Source of the DNA: Codonopsis lanceolata
Lineage: Eukaryota; Streptophyta; Magnoliopsida; Asterales; Campanulaceae
Direction of reading: 5' to 3'
DNA length: 64,000 bases
Assembly: GCA_013146195.2 (NCBI GenBank)
Contig: CM028379.1
Location: 61,214,409-61,278,408, forward strand
Made by a program: the position numbers and the translations under genes. The notes beneath the pieces were generated by a model. That model worked only from the letters and a program-made list of their open reading frames with translations. It had not been told where the DNA came from and did not search any database. Position 1 is the first letter of the stretch. Each line of letters begins with the position of its first letter. Shown here one piece after another: positions 11,251 through 22,868 of the stretch.

Positions 11251-11887
11251 TGTTGGAATATTTGGGGTAAATATGTATGGGTGAATGATTAAGTCACCAC
11301 AAAAGAGTCTAAACCCACATTGAAAGGGCAGTGTCGCTCGCTGAACCAACACACCCGTTAGAGTGGTGGGCGGCAATTGGGCTCGAACAGACACGTCCAG
11401 GTTCGATGCTGGGGCGCACGGCAGTAGTGAATGGGCAGCCGTCACTCGAGCAGACACGTCCAAGTTCACTGAACATGCCACGGGTTGCATCCTTTGTGAA
11501 AAGACTCGACCAAGGCTATATAAAGACCCCTCTTCCAGTCATTCAGGTCATAAAAGTCCAAACAACACTCTCTCAGTCTTAACATCCGAAAAAATCTTAA
11601 GTGTTTTACAAAAGAAATCCAGTTTTCTTTTACTCCTTTTCCTTCTCCCGTTTTGTGAAAGCTTGAAGAGCAAGTCAACAAATTTGGTTCGTCCGTCAAA
11701 GGTTAGTAAGTGCAAGTCTAACTTTTGGAAGAAACGTTGTATCTTGGGAGACAATTGCCAACCTTCCGTTTGCACCGTTGCGGAGGCAATATTTGTCTTA
11801 AGGAGATTTGCCTTGGCATACCTCGTTTCATACTTCATCTACAAATCTGCTTTGAAGATATTAAGATAATCAAAATTATTTACAACA
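11251..11887 (+). repeat. 3' LTR of copia element 1
   Basis: 637 bp, about 99% identical by eye to 5975-6610 and followed by the second AGAAT target duplication. Confidence 0.95.
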
Positions 11888-12153
11888 AGAATTTGCCGCT
11901 GTTGGGAGTGAGTGATGTCTTTAATGATATCATTAGTTTTATTTATCTTCAATTCCACTTATGTTTGCTTGTATAACAATCGGTCACGAACCCTTCATGA
12001 GTGGAGTTGAGATGTTCTGTACCATTCTTTCCCGCATACACCAAAAATTAGACTAAAATACGTGACTTACTTTGACGCATAATTTTTAACCGCCGTTAGC
12101 TAGCTAACAGGTTAAAGAGAAATGATTTAGATTCTGAATTGGAAAAATACTAA

Positions 12154-12783
12154 GGCTCCGTTTGGATGTATTGATTTTAAATTTAATAAATATTCAAATT
12201 TTATAAAATTTAAATAACTTAGAATTTGTTTTCAAAAATATGGCATTTCCATTACTTGGATAATGTGTGTAGTTCAATTTTAATTCTACATTATACTTAA
12301 AATAAGAGTTTAATAATATGTCAAGTATCTAGTTTAGTCTAATGAGATATGATTGTTACTTATTATAAATGACAAAGTTTCAAACCTTTCTAACAATAAA
12401 ATTATAAAAATTTTACATTTTAAAAAATAAATACATATAGTGGTGGTGGTTAATGACGGCAGTGGGTGGTGGCGGAGATATATAGTTGGCGGCGACAGCA
12501 GTGGCGGGGGTTGACCGGAGGTAGTAGCTATGGCAGGAGGTGACACAAGTGGTGGTGGTTGAAAGTTGTTTTGGTGGTGGTAAAAATAAGGTGATTTGTT
12601 ACAATGTAATAATTGATCAAAATTTAGAATTTAAATTATTAGGATCTAGGATGGAATTGAATGATTTAGAATTCCAACACAATTTCAATTCCAAATTTTA
12701 GTTATGTTACTAAACAATGTAATTGGTTTTGGAGGCCTCAATTCTAATTTCAAGCTATGAAATTGGGGTATCCAAACATACCC
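12154..12783. mobile_element. PIF/Harbinger-like MITE, copy A1
   Basis: 630 bp, flanked by TAA on both sides (12151-12153, 12784-12786). Ends are GGCTCCGTTTGGATG and CATCCAAAC-type complements (ATCCAAACATACCC). It holds a GGTGGTGG/GGCGG-rich tract at 12440-12570. There are three more copies in the window: 38396-42403 (split), 27471-27948 (truncated, opposite orientation) and 61021-61658. Confidence 0.8.
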
Positions 12784-12945
12784 TAAGTATCCCCTAGATC
12801 TAATATTATCAATGTCGGAGTAAATTTTATGTTTGGTGTACAATAATCCATATATATGTATATGTACTAACCAGTAGCTTAATTTCACATATTAATCTTG
12901 AACCATAAAAATAGATCTACTAAATAAAGGTTTATCGAATCTTAC

Positions 12946-13017
12946 ATGAATTCCAATGCTGTCATGTTACCAAGGAAAGGTGGTATGGGTCCTTCCAGAA
13001 GATTATCTTTAAGATCT
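12946..13017 (-). CDS. LRR exon 3, copy A
   Basis: 72 bp, between an acceptor ending CAG and donor GTAAG, phase 2. Reads DLKDNLLEGPIPPFLGNM and on. Copy B (42557-42631) has one extra codon here. Confidence 0.82.
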
Positions 13018-13102
13018 CTGATCATCATTGAAGTCCATGAGAGAGCATCATAAACCTCCAATAACCAACACCATATAATTAATGAACAAGAGTTTCACTT
13101 AC

Positions 13103-13174
13103 ATAAAAGAAAGATTCGACAACTTGGCTAGTGATTTAGGAATCTCTCCACTAAGCTGGTTTTTTCTCAAGTCA
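13103..13174 (-). CDS. LRR exon 2, copy A
   Basis: 72 bp, acceptor TAG, donor GTAAG, phase 2. Reads DLRKNQLSGEIPKSLAKLSN and on, a canonical plant LRR. Confidence 0.83.
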
Positions 13175-13359
13175 CTACATGTTAACAAAGGGAGAAAATA
13201 GAAATAGTCAAATATGGCTACAATAACATATAGAGAGCTGCAACTCTACGGAGTCATAAGTTATAAAACAACAATAATTACACAGTATTAAACTTTGTAA
13301 AAAAATTAAGAAAAAGGATTTATAACTTTGCTTAATTAACAATAAATTAAGCAACTTAC

Positions 13360-13431
13360 ATGCTCTCCAAATAAGAAAGATTTCCGATCTCCTCTGGAAT
13401 TGGGCCACTCAGCTCATGTTCGGAACAAGAA
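13360..13431 (-). CDS. LRR exon 1 of those visible, copy A
   Basis: 72 bp, acceptor GCAG, donor GTAAG, phase 2. Reads SCSEHELSGPIPEEIGNLSY and on. The first one or two LRR exons expected after the N-terminal domain were not found between here and the large insertion at 14048. Confidence 0.82.
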
Positions 13432-13892
13432 CTGCAAAGTGAATATTATAATTTTAAAATAATGTTAAAGTTACCATTCCGTGGCAACTTTGTCTTAAAG
13501 ACAAAGTGAACTTTAGCAATGGTGTTATATAAAACAGTTAACTAGCACCATTATATATAAATTGAGGATTGAATTCACCACAATTAAGTACAATTAAAGC
13601 ACAATTAAAAATATTTTTTCAATTACTGTTTTCTCACAGGCTAACAACATGCATGTGCAAGTAGCAAGAAATAGAAGAAACCACTAATTATCTACAAAAT
13701 GGATCCTTTTCCATATTAATAGGAATTATAAAACGTAGAATGTAACGAAGTTAATGTTACTAATGAAATCACCTTGGGACTGATAGGCCAAACTCTAGCG
13801 ATACATCATTGAAAATTCATATCAGATATTCAAACTAACCAAATAAACCAGAACCCAAAAATGAGTTGATAAACATTCTAAGGTTGGCAGCT

Positions 13893-13985
13893 CTATGAGT
13901 TGATGCGAATAGTGACTCGTTCATTTGCCCAGCCATCTTCTGCAAATTCATTTAAAGCCTTCCTTACTTGTGCAACTTCAAATCC
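13893..13985 (-). pseudogene. Short coding-like fragment, possibly HD-ZIP III C-terminal region
   Basis: The minus strand is open for about 30 codons to a TAG at 13893 and reads VRKALNEFAEDGWANERVTI then RINS. The A-L-N-x-F-x-x-D-G-W ... V-T-I-x-I-N-S spacing resembles the segment after the START domain in class III HD-ZIP factors. The match is short and from memory of the family, so it is tentative. The same fragment is at 43453-43545. Confidence 0.3.
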
Positions 13986-14047
13986 TATTGATGTTTGTCA
14001 TGAGAGACTCATGTGCTAATATCACTTCAATGACTAAGCTACCCATG

Positions 14048-14450
14048 TGTTGAGGATTGTGTAGATGATTCAACAAGCTCAGGGCGCTACTTGTGAGAAA
14101 AGGTTTGGGATAGTTGGTAGCGCTAAGATCCTAAAAATCCTGATATCAGAGCAGGTCCTGAGTTCGATCCCTGCACCCAACAAATGGTGTAATTTGTGGG
14201 AGGGAGGACCCTTCGCATGGCAGTGGACCATGCGGCGCCGTAGGGGACTGTATGGACGATCCTGTGCCCGGTGCTTGCTGGGAGGGAGATTGTTGAGGAT
14301 TGTGTAAATGATTCAACAAACAACTATAGCTTTTGGGATAGCTGGTAGCGCTAAGATCCTAAAAATCCTTGGTATCGGAGCAAGGCTCTTCAAGCTATAT
14401 GTCAGGACTAACCTCCTGAGAGTTTGATCCTCGAATGCTCATCCCAAATG
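14048..14450 (+). repeat. TRIM-like / tRNA-like head region of the shared element, copy A
   Basis: Two partial direct repeats begin at 14048 and 14290, each starting TGTTGAGGATTGTG and containing GGTAGCGCTAAGATCCTA. Each is followed by a primer-site-like (T)GATATCAGAGC or TTGGTATCGGAGC. The second is preceded by a purine run (GGGAGGGAGA). This gives an LTR-PBS-spacer-PPT-LTR pattern of TRIM size. The segment GATAGTTGGTAGCGC plus GAGTTCGATCC also resembles tRNA A and B boxes, so a SINE origin is possible. Confidence 0.45.
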
Positions 14451-17400
14451 CATGTCAAAAGAAAATTTTGTTTTGATCTTTAAAAACTTTTCGACAAGGA
14501 TTTCATTTGAGATAAATTTTTGAAAAACTTACTTTTTTTGAAAAATTATTTTGTTTTCAAAAATTTCATGAGATAGAAAATTATCCTGATGATTGTGGGA
14601 TAATTATTCATATGACAGATAGACATATCAATTGGCACTATGGATAAATATTCCTCAGACAAATAACACTCCGATGGATACATCAATTAAAAGGATTTCT
14701 GATTCAAATTCTCTTGACATAAGGGTAATGATTGTAATCAATCCAACACCTTCTCGAGAGAAATTTTTCTTAGTTAAAGAAATTTGAAACTTTTCTGTAA
14801 ATTTTTTTAAAATGATTCATATCTATTCTCTTGAAAAAGGTTAAGAGGCAAAAACTCTATATCATGAAAGTTTGATTGATCCCTCTGTTATATGATATTT
14901 AGTTTCTAGGAACTTGACCTACATTTCAAAGAATTATTTGAATTCAAAATATAAGAAATATGAATCAAAGATCCCACAAGTTGTTGCAAAGGAAATCTAC
15001 TCTTTAGGCAACATCTACTACAGACTTATTAGCTCAGATTCCAAAAGACATCTTCTGAAGAACATCTACCCCGACACAAACATGACTGTTGTCAAAGGTA
15101 CATCCCTTGTCTAGTGATCTTTCCTTAAATCTTTTTCTTGCTCTTTCTCTTTGCACAAAAGACCAAGGGAGAATAAGAGATTCAAGATCCAAACTTTCGT
15201 TTCAACCTCATGGATTTTCTTGAAATACTTGTTTTAGTATCTAGATTTTTCTGGAGCTTTCTAAAGCTCATAAAATGTTGCTTATGATCTTCTTAATCTT
15301 CTTTCAGGATTACATATTCTCTCAAGATCAATAAGCAAATTTTATTATCTCTCTAACAACATAAAATGTTATGCTTCACTAACGAATAGAACTTTATTCA
15401 CTTGCTTCAGTCAAATCTTCTTCTTTCTGGATTATGATATATGACTGATATCCATTTTATCTCCTTGATTCTCTGTTAATCATGATCATGAATATATCAA
15501 CACTGCATAGCCTTATATTTGCTTGCTCTGTTCTTCTCTGTTTATTCCCAGCAAATATAAAGCTTGAGTAATTACTTATCATACTTTGCTCCTTGTTTTT
15601 ATTCCATTATATTAAGTATGATTTACATTACTCTTCTGGTTTGATGTTTTCCTGTCAAAATAATTTTTAGATTATCTTTGATCTGCCTTGTCTGTGTCAT
15701 CTTCAAACTAACTTCTTTGACGAACACTCTTGTTGCTCTGTACTTCATAAGCTCTGTTATGTGTGCTGACTTGTAGGAGTTTTCACCTTAGTAGACAATG
15801 TGCAAACTACATGGGTATCCTTGCAATTTCTACAAAGGTTGAGGTTTAGCTTTTTGAAATTGACTACTTTTTAAAAGTAAAAGACAAATTTCATATATTC
15901 TCGGTGAAGACAAAATATCTTTAAAAAGGAGGAAACATATTTCTCAAAACATTTTTCTAAAAAAGGTTGTTTTGTCAAATCAACTGAAAAATTGTTTTGT
16001 CTTTTCAAAACCTTTTATCTTCTCAAGAAAGTTGTTTTGTCTTTTCAAAATCTTTTAGCTTTCCAAGGAGAATACTTTACCGGATATTTAGGAATTACAA
16101 CCATCTTTCACTCTACCCTATATGACTTTAATAAGAGTGGTTGAAAGGACTCTTCGTACTTAATGAATTCATTTTATTAACCTGTCCATTGTCTTGCCTC
16201 AGTGAGTATTTATAGAGACATCCATTCTCTCATCTTTATCACTCGCAAACTATCTCCCAAACACAATGATAGACACCTATACTATATTCCCCTGTTTCAA
16301 GATATTAGTTAGGAGTATTCTTTGCCCTAGATCAAGTTTTTCTCTCAACAACTTGGTATTACCCTTCCTATCCACCAAAAGTTGTTTGGTCAGTTTTGAG
16401 GATTCCTGTTGTATGAAGATTTACCTCAACAACCATTTAGCATGCCTATCCCAGACTTCTGTGACCATGCTCATGTCAGCTGCTCCTTTTTGGCATTGTA
16501 GACTTTCTACATGTTCTTTTGCTGACATGATTCTCCCTCGAGATCAGCTCATTTCACAACAGCGGACTTTCGAAAGGTAGTCGTGCTTTCTTATGAAGGT
16601 CACCTGGGCTTGAGAGCTAGCTAAAGGGAGAAGGAAGAGCAGGCGACAGGATCACATATCTGCACTTTTCACAGTGTAGAGATTATGTTTGGCTGCCTCT
16701 TTCGACTTTGAGTCCCTTGATCTGGACCTACTTCGTTTGCCAACCGGTTAAACAGATCTGGGTCAATGGTCTTCATAGACATCTCCTTGTAACATCTCTA
16801 TGTCTCAGGTGTTTAGATTAGTTGTTTACTAGGAGTAGTTAAGTCACCGGAAGTTGTATTGAATCTTGTAATCATTAGAACCTCTTTGTAATTGATTATA
16901 TTTTGATCTAAATGAGAACTTGTTCAAAACAGCTTTACTTCATGTATATCTGCCTTTTTTGATCTAATTCACGCTCCTTAATAGCATAAAATCTTATCTT
17001 CGCTTATGGATTCGTTACATGTACATTATATTATATCTTTTGTTTCAAACCCACAACAACAAACATAACTCTGCTGTTACCCCAACAGCAAACCAATCCT
17101 TAATCATTAGTATTCCTACCTGATAGAACATTATTCAGATGAGAAGAAACCAGAAGCTATTTTGAAACTAAATTGATTCTTGTCTTGAAAATAATTCATG
17201 ATAAAGAAAACCTTATTTCGCTTAAAAACCTCTATGATTTCTAGTAGAAATCTCATCAGAAGAATTACTATTGGAATATGAATAACTACAATTTCGGATT
17301 TCTTCAAGGATTGCTTCCCTTACAACTCCTTTCTCAGGAATATAAGATCTCACTGTAACCCATGATGTTTTGGTGAATCTTCATTCTCTTCTAAACAGGT

Positions 17401-19050
17401 CTCAAATGTCTCAAACATTAGACATCATATCTACTGTTGAATCTATGACCTTCTGTGGAACAAGCAACTTCTTCAATTCAATTCATGACTACTGTTTCCT
17501 CTGTTCAAAGACAACTCTGCTTGAAACACTTTCAATTTTCTTTGTCTTGGACAAATGACTTCTTTCTCTAAAAGATAGTCATCACCTTAGCAGGTGACTA
17601 AGAAGCAAAATACATTCCTTTAACTCTCTATCTTCAGCCAAACTAAGCATGAGCTACTTGTTTCTTCGTGATACAAGTGCTCTAACTAAAATGGTTGTTG
17701 TCTTCCGTTTTGCTTCTAATGCTTCTATCACTTAATTAGGATTCTACTGAAAAGAAGCATAGTCATCAGTTAATCATCTATGGTACATCCTTCTAGAAGC
17801 CAAGGCACCCCAAAGGAAAAGATTGCTGAAACGCTCTTCATTCACTTGGTATCAGTAGGCCTCAATGTCTGATGTTCCATTTTTATTCAGGAAACCCCCT
17901 GTTCTGCTAAACTTATAAGATACACCATGTATTAGCAGACTTAATTCCTACTGATCACCTTCCATTAGCAAACTCTCATCTATGCCGACTCCTTTGTCAT
18001 TTCCATTAACTGACAACGGCATACCTCAATCATTGCTGGCCAACCTTCATCTCAAATAATAACTTTTGGCATCAACAATCTATAGTCTACTAATCACCTA
18101 TCCTTTAAATCAGTATCGGTAGATTTCCATCACTCTTGAACACAGTACTCATTAATTGGTATTATAGCAATTTCATTGCTATCTTCTTCGGTGTGTTCAA
18201 ATTGGCTGATAACCATGTTTATCCAAGACTTGATATCAGCAGAAATGTTCAATTGATATTTACCCTCCCTTTCATCTGTTGTTATCAACTAGTATCAGCA
18301 GGCTTTCATTATTGTTGCATACATCTTTAAAGTTATCAGTTGAATCAGCAAACTCCAATCTCTTGTGATTAACTTGAAACAACAAACTCCAATCTATGTT
18401 GATTAACTTGAACAACAGACTTTCATCCATGCCGTTCATAAGCTCATAATAGTAGCTTTCAATCTCTGTTGATCCCCTTCCTGTGAAGATATCTATCTAT
18501 GACTTAAAACAACCTTTGGAATTATTGATTGATTTTCAAAATATTTACCAACAAGTAGTATTTCAAACATTCGATATCAATTCCAAAAATATTTTCATAA
18601 TTGGTATCAATTCCAAAAATACTTCTTAGAAAAATTGATTTAAATTCTAAAACTTCTAAAGATTTGAGAGATTGTTGAGGATTGTGTAGATGATTCAGAA
18701 TGTCTCATAAATTATCTTTTGAAATTTTAGAATTTCAAAACATATCTTATTTCTTCAAAGGTTTGTATTTTAAACTAGTATTATTTTCAAAGGTCATTTA
18801 ATATCAACACAAATCTTCTTCTCTTCATCCAGTCCTCTCCACCATCATTTGTATCTAACATCCGGATATTGATATATCTTGATTAAAGTCACAATTTGTA
18901 TCGAAAATATTTTCAAGAATGACTTAATATCGACATCATAAATCACCACTTTTCCAAGCTGAATGTCCATTCAAATTCTAGCTTTGACTTGATTGTTTCG
19001 TCGCATTGTATTCTTGTCATTATAGCTCTTTAATGGATCCCAAACCAACG
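14451..19050. other. Non-coding internal region of the shared element, copy A
   Basis: About 4.6 kb of AT-rich, CAGCAGACT-dotted sequence without long ORFs. Short ORFs such as 16266-16580 recur in copy B but I recognise no domain. A 25-bp match to the element's terminus (GTTGAGGATTGTGTAGATG) reappears near 18672 after GAGAGA. Confidence 0.6.
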
Positions 19051-19216
19051 ATTCTTGGTAAGTGTGTTCTTCCAATATAAATCCTTCAAAAATACTAAAT
19101 CTTTAATTCTTCCCATTAAAATCTTCCTAACTGAGACTTCCCAACAATTGTTTGATCTCATATCAACAATGGCTATCAGATTCATTACCAGCATATTTCT
19201 TTATTTAGAAATTTTC

Positions 19217-20070
19217 ATGGCCACTTCATCTTCTTCAAGCATCACTAGTCGATTTGTTCCTCCTAAATCTTCCCCTTGTCACCAGAATAGGGCCTCAGTC
19301 CTATATTCTAGGTCATACGATTCAAGGAGAACAATTTCTCATCGACAACACTGTTGGAGGAAAGATTATCGATCTTCTCCACAACTCTGGACTAGTCTCA
19401 CTTCTTTCATTTCGTGAAGAACTCTATAGCCTTAGGTTGGTTGATGAATTCTATTCTAGGATGATACTAGCAATTAAGAGATGATAATCACTTATTTGAT
19501 CGCATTCGGGGCACTGATGTCGTTCTCAGTGCCGAGAGCTTGTCACGCGTCTTCCATCTTCCTTCTATTGGACCCAACGCTCTTGATGATTCGATCCTCA
19601 ATGAATCATGGCTTCTACGAACTAGCTACACTTCTCGAGATGACTACAGTACATGGGACATTGACAACTATCGTTTAGACGTGTACTGTGTTGGTGAAAT
19701 TCTGAGTCGATGTCTTCTATTTCATGAAGCAGGCTCAAGTAGTGACTCCAGAAGACTTCAGAACTTCACCATTGCTGTTCTAGATTCTCATACCATCAAC
19801 TGGTCTAAAGTCGTCTTCTCTCTCATATGTCAATCTATTTTGCAAAGACAGATGAATGGACTCTGCATTAGAAAATATTCTAGAATTATCAGTCACTTTC
19901 TTTGCTATTTTAAAACCATTCTCTCAACAGTCCATAAAGATGCATGAGCATCTTCCTATCACTGAAGACCTACTGATAACTCAAGTGTTATTCGGCAATC
20001 GAAGCTTCTCTGATCAAGATAGAGAATATTCCTTAGATTCTAGTACTGGTAGCTTTGAGGATTCCAACTA
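19217..20070 (+). pseudogene. Gag-like / plant retroelement-specific ORF, copy A (frameshifted)
   Basis: The start ATGGCCACTTCATC is at 19217. Sense continues over at least three frames: TRIGPQSYILGHTIQG (about 19275), DLLHNSGLVSLLSFREELYS, GTDVVLSAESLS, then DNYRLDVYCVGEILSRCLLF and HTINWSKVVFSLICQSI (19650-19850). The pattern (lv-eFY, short 'rG-dv-lsae-l' motif, then late 'iNw-kvv' helix) resembles the plant-specific domain annotated as 'putative plant transposon protein' in non-autonomous retroelements. Frameshifts near 19270 and 19485 kill it. Copy B (52807-53640) is less damaged. Confidence 0.6.
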
Positions 20071-20942
20071 GGTTGTATTTTTTAATTGGTACTGTTTTAA
20101 ATTATCATAACTAGTATCTTCTTTGTCTACTGCTTTTCTCTCCCATTCTTCCTCTTCCCTCATGTTCTTGCTTGCAACCATTAAGGAGGAGGAGAAGTAT
20201 GACATATCTGAAGTCATTACTAAAAGAGGAGGGGAACTATGAGAGGAGGAGAACTATAACATATCCACAACTGTTTATGACTAAGAAGAATTGCACTTCC
20301 TTAGAAGGAGAATTCATGAACTAAATAGTTCATAACTAAACAAGGGTAAATATCTAAATTTCCCTAGATCAAAGGAAGACACACATAATATGAAAAATTC
20401 ACCCCTAAGCTGATTCTTTGTGAATCACACTCAGCCTTTGTGGCACTCATGTTGAAAAATATTTTTGGAAACAAAAAATTCTCCGATGAGTCTTACCTTC
20501 AAAAGAGATCATTTATTTTCAACAGAACTATAAAATTTTTCAAATGGTATCACGAGCAATCCTTATTGAAAAACTTTCAAAAACATATGCTTACTTAAAG
20601 ATTTGCTACTCTTGCTTGCCAAAACATTCTTTTACAATATAAAAATATATGTGCAAGTAAGAACCCTAAAACCTTTTAGATCCTGTTTAAACATCTTTCA
20701 AATACTCCAAGTGATCTAAATTGTTTTCACTATTGCTTTACCTGTTCAGTACTTTGATTTATTGAGTCTGTAATGGCAATAGTAGACTATACAAAAGTCA
20801 TCGCTCTTGTAATTATCAACATAGGACATGTCTTGAGATAAAATGATTATTCATTGTGAGCATGTTATTACTATGTCTTGATAAATGCTTTAGCGCTTTG
20901 TATATGTCATCTTGTAATGGTTCCAAGGAAATAGGAGGAGAT
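20071..20942 (+). other. 3' untranslated region and polypurine tract of the shared element, copy A
   Basis: Purine-rich runs (GAGGAGGAG, about 20190-20260) occur in otherwise non-coding DNA, ending with GGAGGAGA just before TGTTGG at 20943. Confidence 0.55.
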
Positions 20943-22863
20943 TGTTGGAATATGCTTCTTGATAATTAACTTATCACCTTGTATATTATATATATGTTGA
21001 TTTGCTTGTTCCCATAACAGTGAGTCATCACTAGTGGCTAAAAGGTCTGCGTACCGGTTAGCGTGGCAACTTGTGTGACATAACATAGGTCTTAGATTAG
21101 GTGCGACTTGATCAAGTCCTACCTTCCTAAATGATGATCAAACAGACCACCACTTCGTATGCACTAGCACCAGCAGACTTGCTGTATCATCAAGGCTTTC
21201 GAAAGACTCATCACTAGCAGACTTGTCGTATGCACTAAAGGACACTTTGAAGACTCATCACCAGCAGACGTGCTATTGTGGTAAAGTTTAACAAAAGGAC
21301 TAATCACCAGCAGACTTATCAAGTGCATCATGGAAATACCTTAAAGACTACCAACATACTTGTTTCGGCTTAAATGTTCACAACAGCAACCAGCAGTCCT
21401 TCCTTATAAGAAGACTAACTAATTGAACATTACATCGGCATACTTGATTCTACACGTGCTACAGAGAGACAAGACTACAGTAGATCAAGTCAAGACAAAT
21501 ATGTCAAAGCCTCATAAAGCCTGACATAGTTAAAGCTGCAAGACTTTCTCTCACTCACGTGGTCTGATAAAGTCAAAAGAATCCACTTTATCAAACATGC
21601 TACCTAACAGTGCATCAGACGTCAGACTCGCTTTTCAGAGACTTATCAATACAGTCAAACAGGCAACAGCTCCAGGACCCACAGGACAAAGCTTTTACCC
21701 AACAGTCAAAGATACTGTGAAGAATATCTTTATCCGATGGACTTCAACAAAAACATTATCTCTAATAGATAGAAACATCAATCTTTATCTCTCAACGATC
21801 ACATTGACTCGAGTCTATATAAGAAATCTTTCTTCTTCTCCTACAAATAGAGTGGACATAAAAATTCGAAGACTCTTGCAACAAGAACTTCAAAGAATCA
21901 GAGATCTTTAATGAGATCATCTTCACCAACGCATCTCAAATCTACATAGAAGAGTGCAGTAAATTCATCCAGACCTTAGCAAAACACTCCTTGTGGATTG
22001 CTAGGAAGAATAGCCTTGAAGAAGAGAAAGAGAGATCAGAAACTTCAAATAGACAGAGGTCAAGCTCTTGGATCGTTATACAGATTGATTTTAGAAGATG
22101 CCCAAAGAAGATGAAGAGTTGTCTGTAGATATTACATTCATATCTTCAGATTTGTATTCTCATACAAATGCTATTGATTGTGCAATAATCACTCATCATG
22201 GAAGGCCGAGTGTTTTGCACTCAAACGTTCAGATAATTTTTATCTGAACGACCTTGAAAATTCTCTTCTCATATAAGTCTCTCGTTCTGGTCTCCCATTT
22301 CCCTCTTTGCTTATGGATTCATCTATGAATAATTAAATAAATATTACGGCTTGAAAGGACGAGGACATAAACTTTACATAAAATGTTTAGGCTGATGTAA
22401 TCTGTAATTTATCCTTGAATAAATTCAGATGTTCTTTCAAAAATTTATCTTTTAGTATTTACCTCTCTATGAAGCTTTTATAAACTGATTTATTATTTGA
22501 AAAGTTATTCTCTAATGATTTCCTAAATATGTATTTGGAAGAAGTATCAAGTGTGCTGTTATTCTGATCATATAATCGTGTACAGTCACTTAAGACATCT
22601 CTAAATCTAAGCCTCACTATTTCTGTTGTTTAAACTCTTTCAATCAGGCTTTTGATTTAATCAATCAGTTCACCAGCAGAGTTGAAAAATGTGCCTAGAA
22701 CAAGTCTGCCGCTAGGCTCTACCAACATACATGCTCAAACTCGTTAATTGCCTATGTCATCAAAACTTACGCTTTAAATGTAATCAGAAGAAAAGTTGTT
22801 AAAATGGCATCATAGGCCATTCACCCCCCCTCTAGCCTATTTGAGCATTATTGTGGACCAACA
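20943..22863 (+). repeat. 3' LTR-like block of the shared element, copy A
   Basis: 1921 bp with perfect short inverted ends TGTTGG...CCAACA, preceded by a polypurine tract and followed by CCATG. It has clustered CAGCAGACTT motifs (21100-21400) and a CCCCCCCTCTAGCC run near the end, a common feature of plant LTR termini. No 5' counterpart is in the window. Confidence 0.7.
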
Positions 22864-22868
22864 CCATG

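Larger units (their letters stand above)
5975..11887 (+). mobile_element. Full-length Ty1-copia retrotransposon (defective coding region)
   Basis: A 5913-bp element with two near-identical LTRs (5975-6610, 11251-11887), TG...CA ends and a 5-bp target duplication AGAAT (5970-5974, 11888-11892). Domain order is gag, protease, integrase, RT, RNase H, which is the copia order. Copy B keeps the unoccupied site (GGTTAGAATTTGCC near 38210). By eye the LTRs differ at only about six positions plus one indel, so insertion was recent. Even so, the interior has many frameshifts and stops, so it was probably mobilised in trans. Confidence 0.97.
1..13431 (-). pseudogene. LRR-VIII-type receptor-like kinase, copy A (LRR exons 1-5 only)
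   Basis: Five LRR exons lie in order on the minus strand: 13360-13431, 13103-13174, 12946-13017, 150-221 and 1-43 (cut by the window edge). Each complete exon is 72 bp, starts after AG, ends before GTAAG and sits between phase-2 introns. This one-exon-per-LRR layout is known for plant LRR-VIII receptor kinases. The intron between LRR3 and LRR4 is about 12.7 kb and filled with transposons. No signal peptide, malectin, transmembrane or kinase exon is visible in copy A. The visible exons have no internal stop, so this copy could in principle be part of a real gene extending left, but no N-terminal exon was found upstream in 14-33 kb. Confidence 0.7.
14048..22863 (+). mobile_element. 8.8-kb shared retroelement, copy A
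   Basis: Starts TGTTGAGG and ends GACCAACA, with CCATG immediately outside both ends (14043-14047, 22864-22868). Copy B has the same ends and flanks (43608-56438), and removing its nested insertions gives nearly the same length. The unit contains a gag-like ORF relic, a purine tract and a 1.9-kb terminal LTR-like block (20943-22863), but no matching 5' LTR and no pol. It looks like a large non-autonomous LTR element (LARD-like) or a composite of two elements. Confidence 0.75.

Noticed and set aside
14100..14190. Functional tRNA gene
   Set aside because: The boxes are imperfect and the clover-leaf arms do not pair convincingly. The segment lies inside a repeated element.
16266..16580. 104-codon ORF, also at 48578-48964
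   Set aside because: Retained in both copies because the element is duplicated. No recognisable domain, and the starts differ between the copies.
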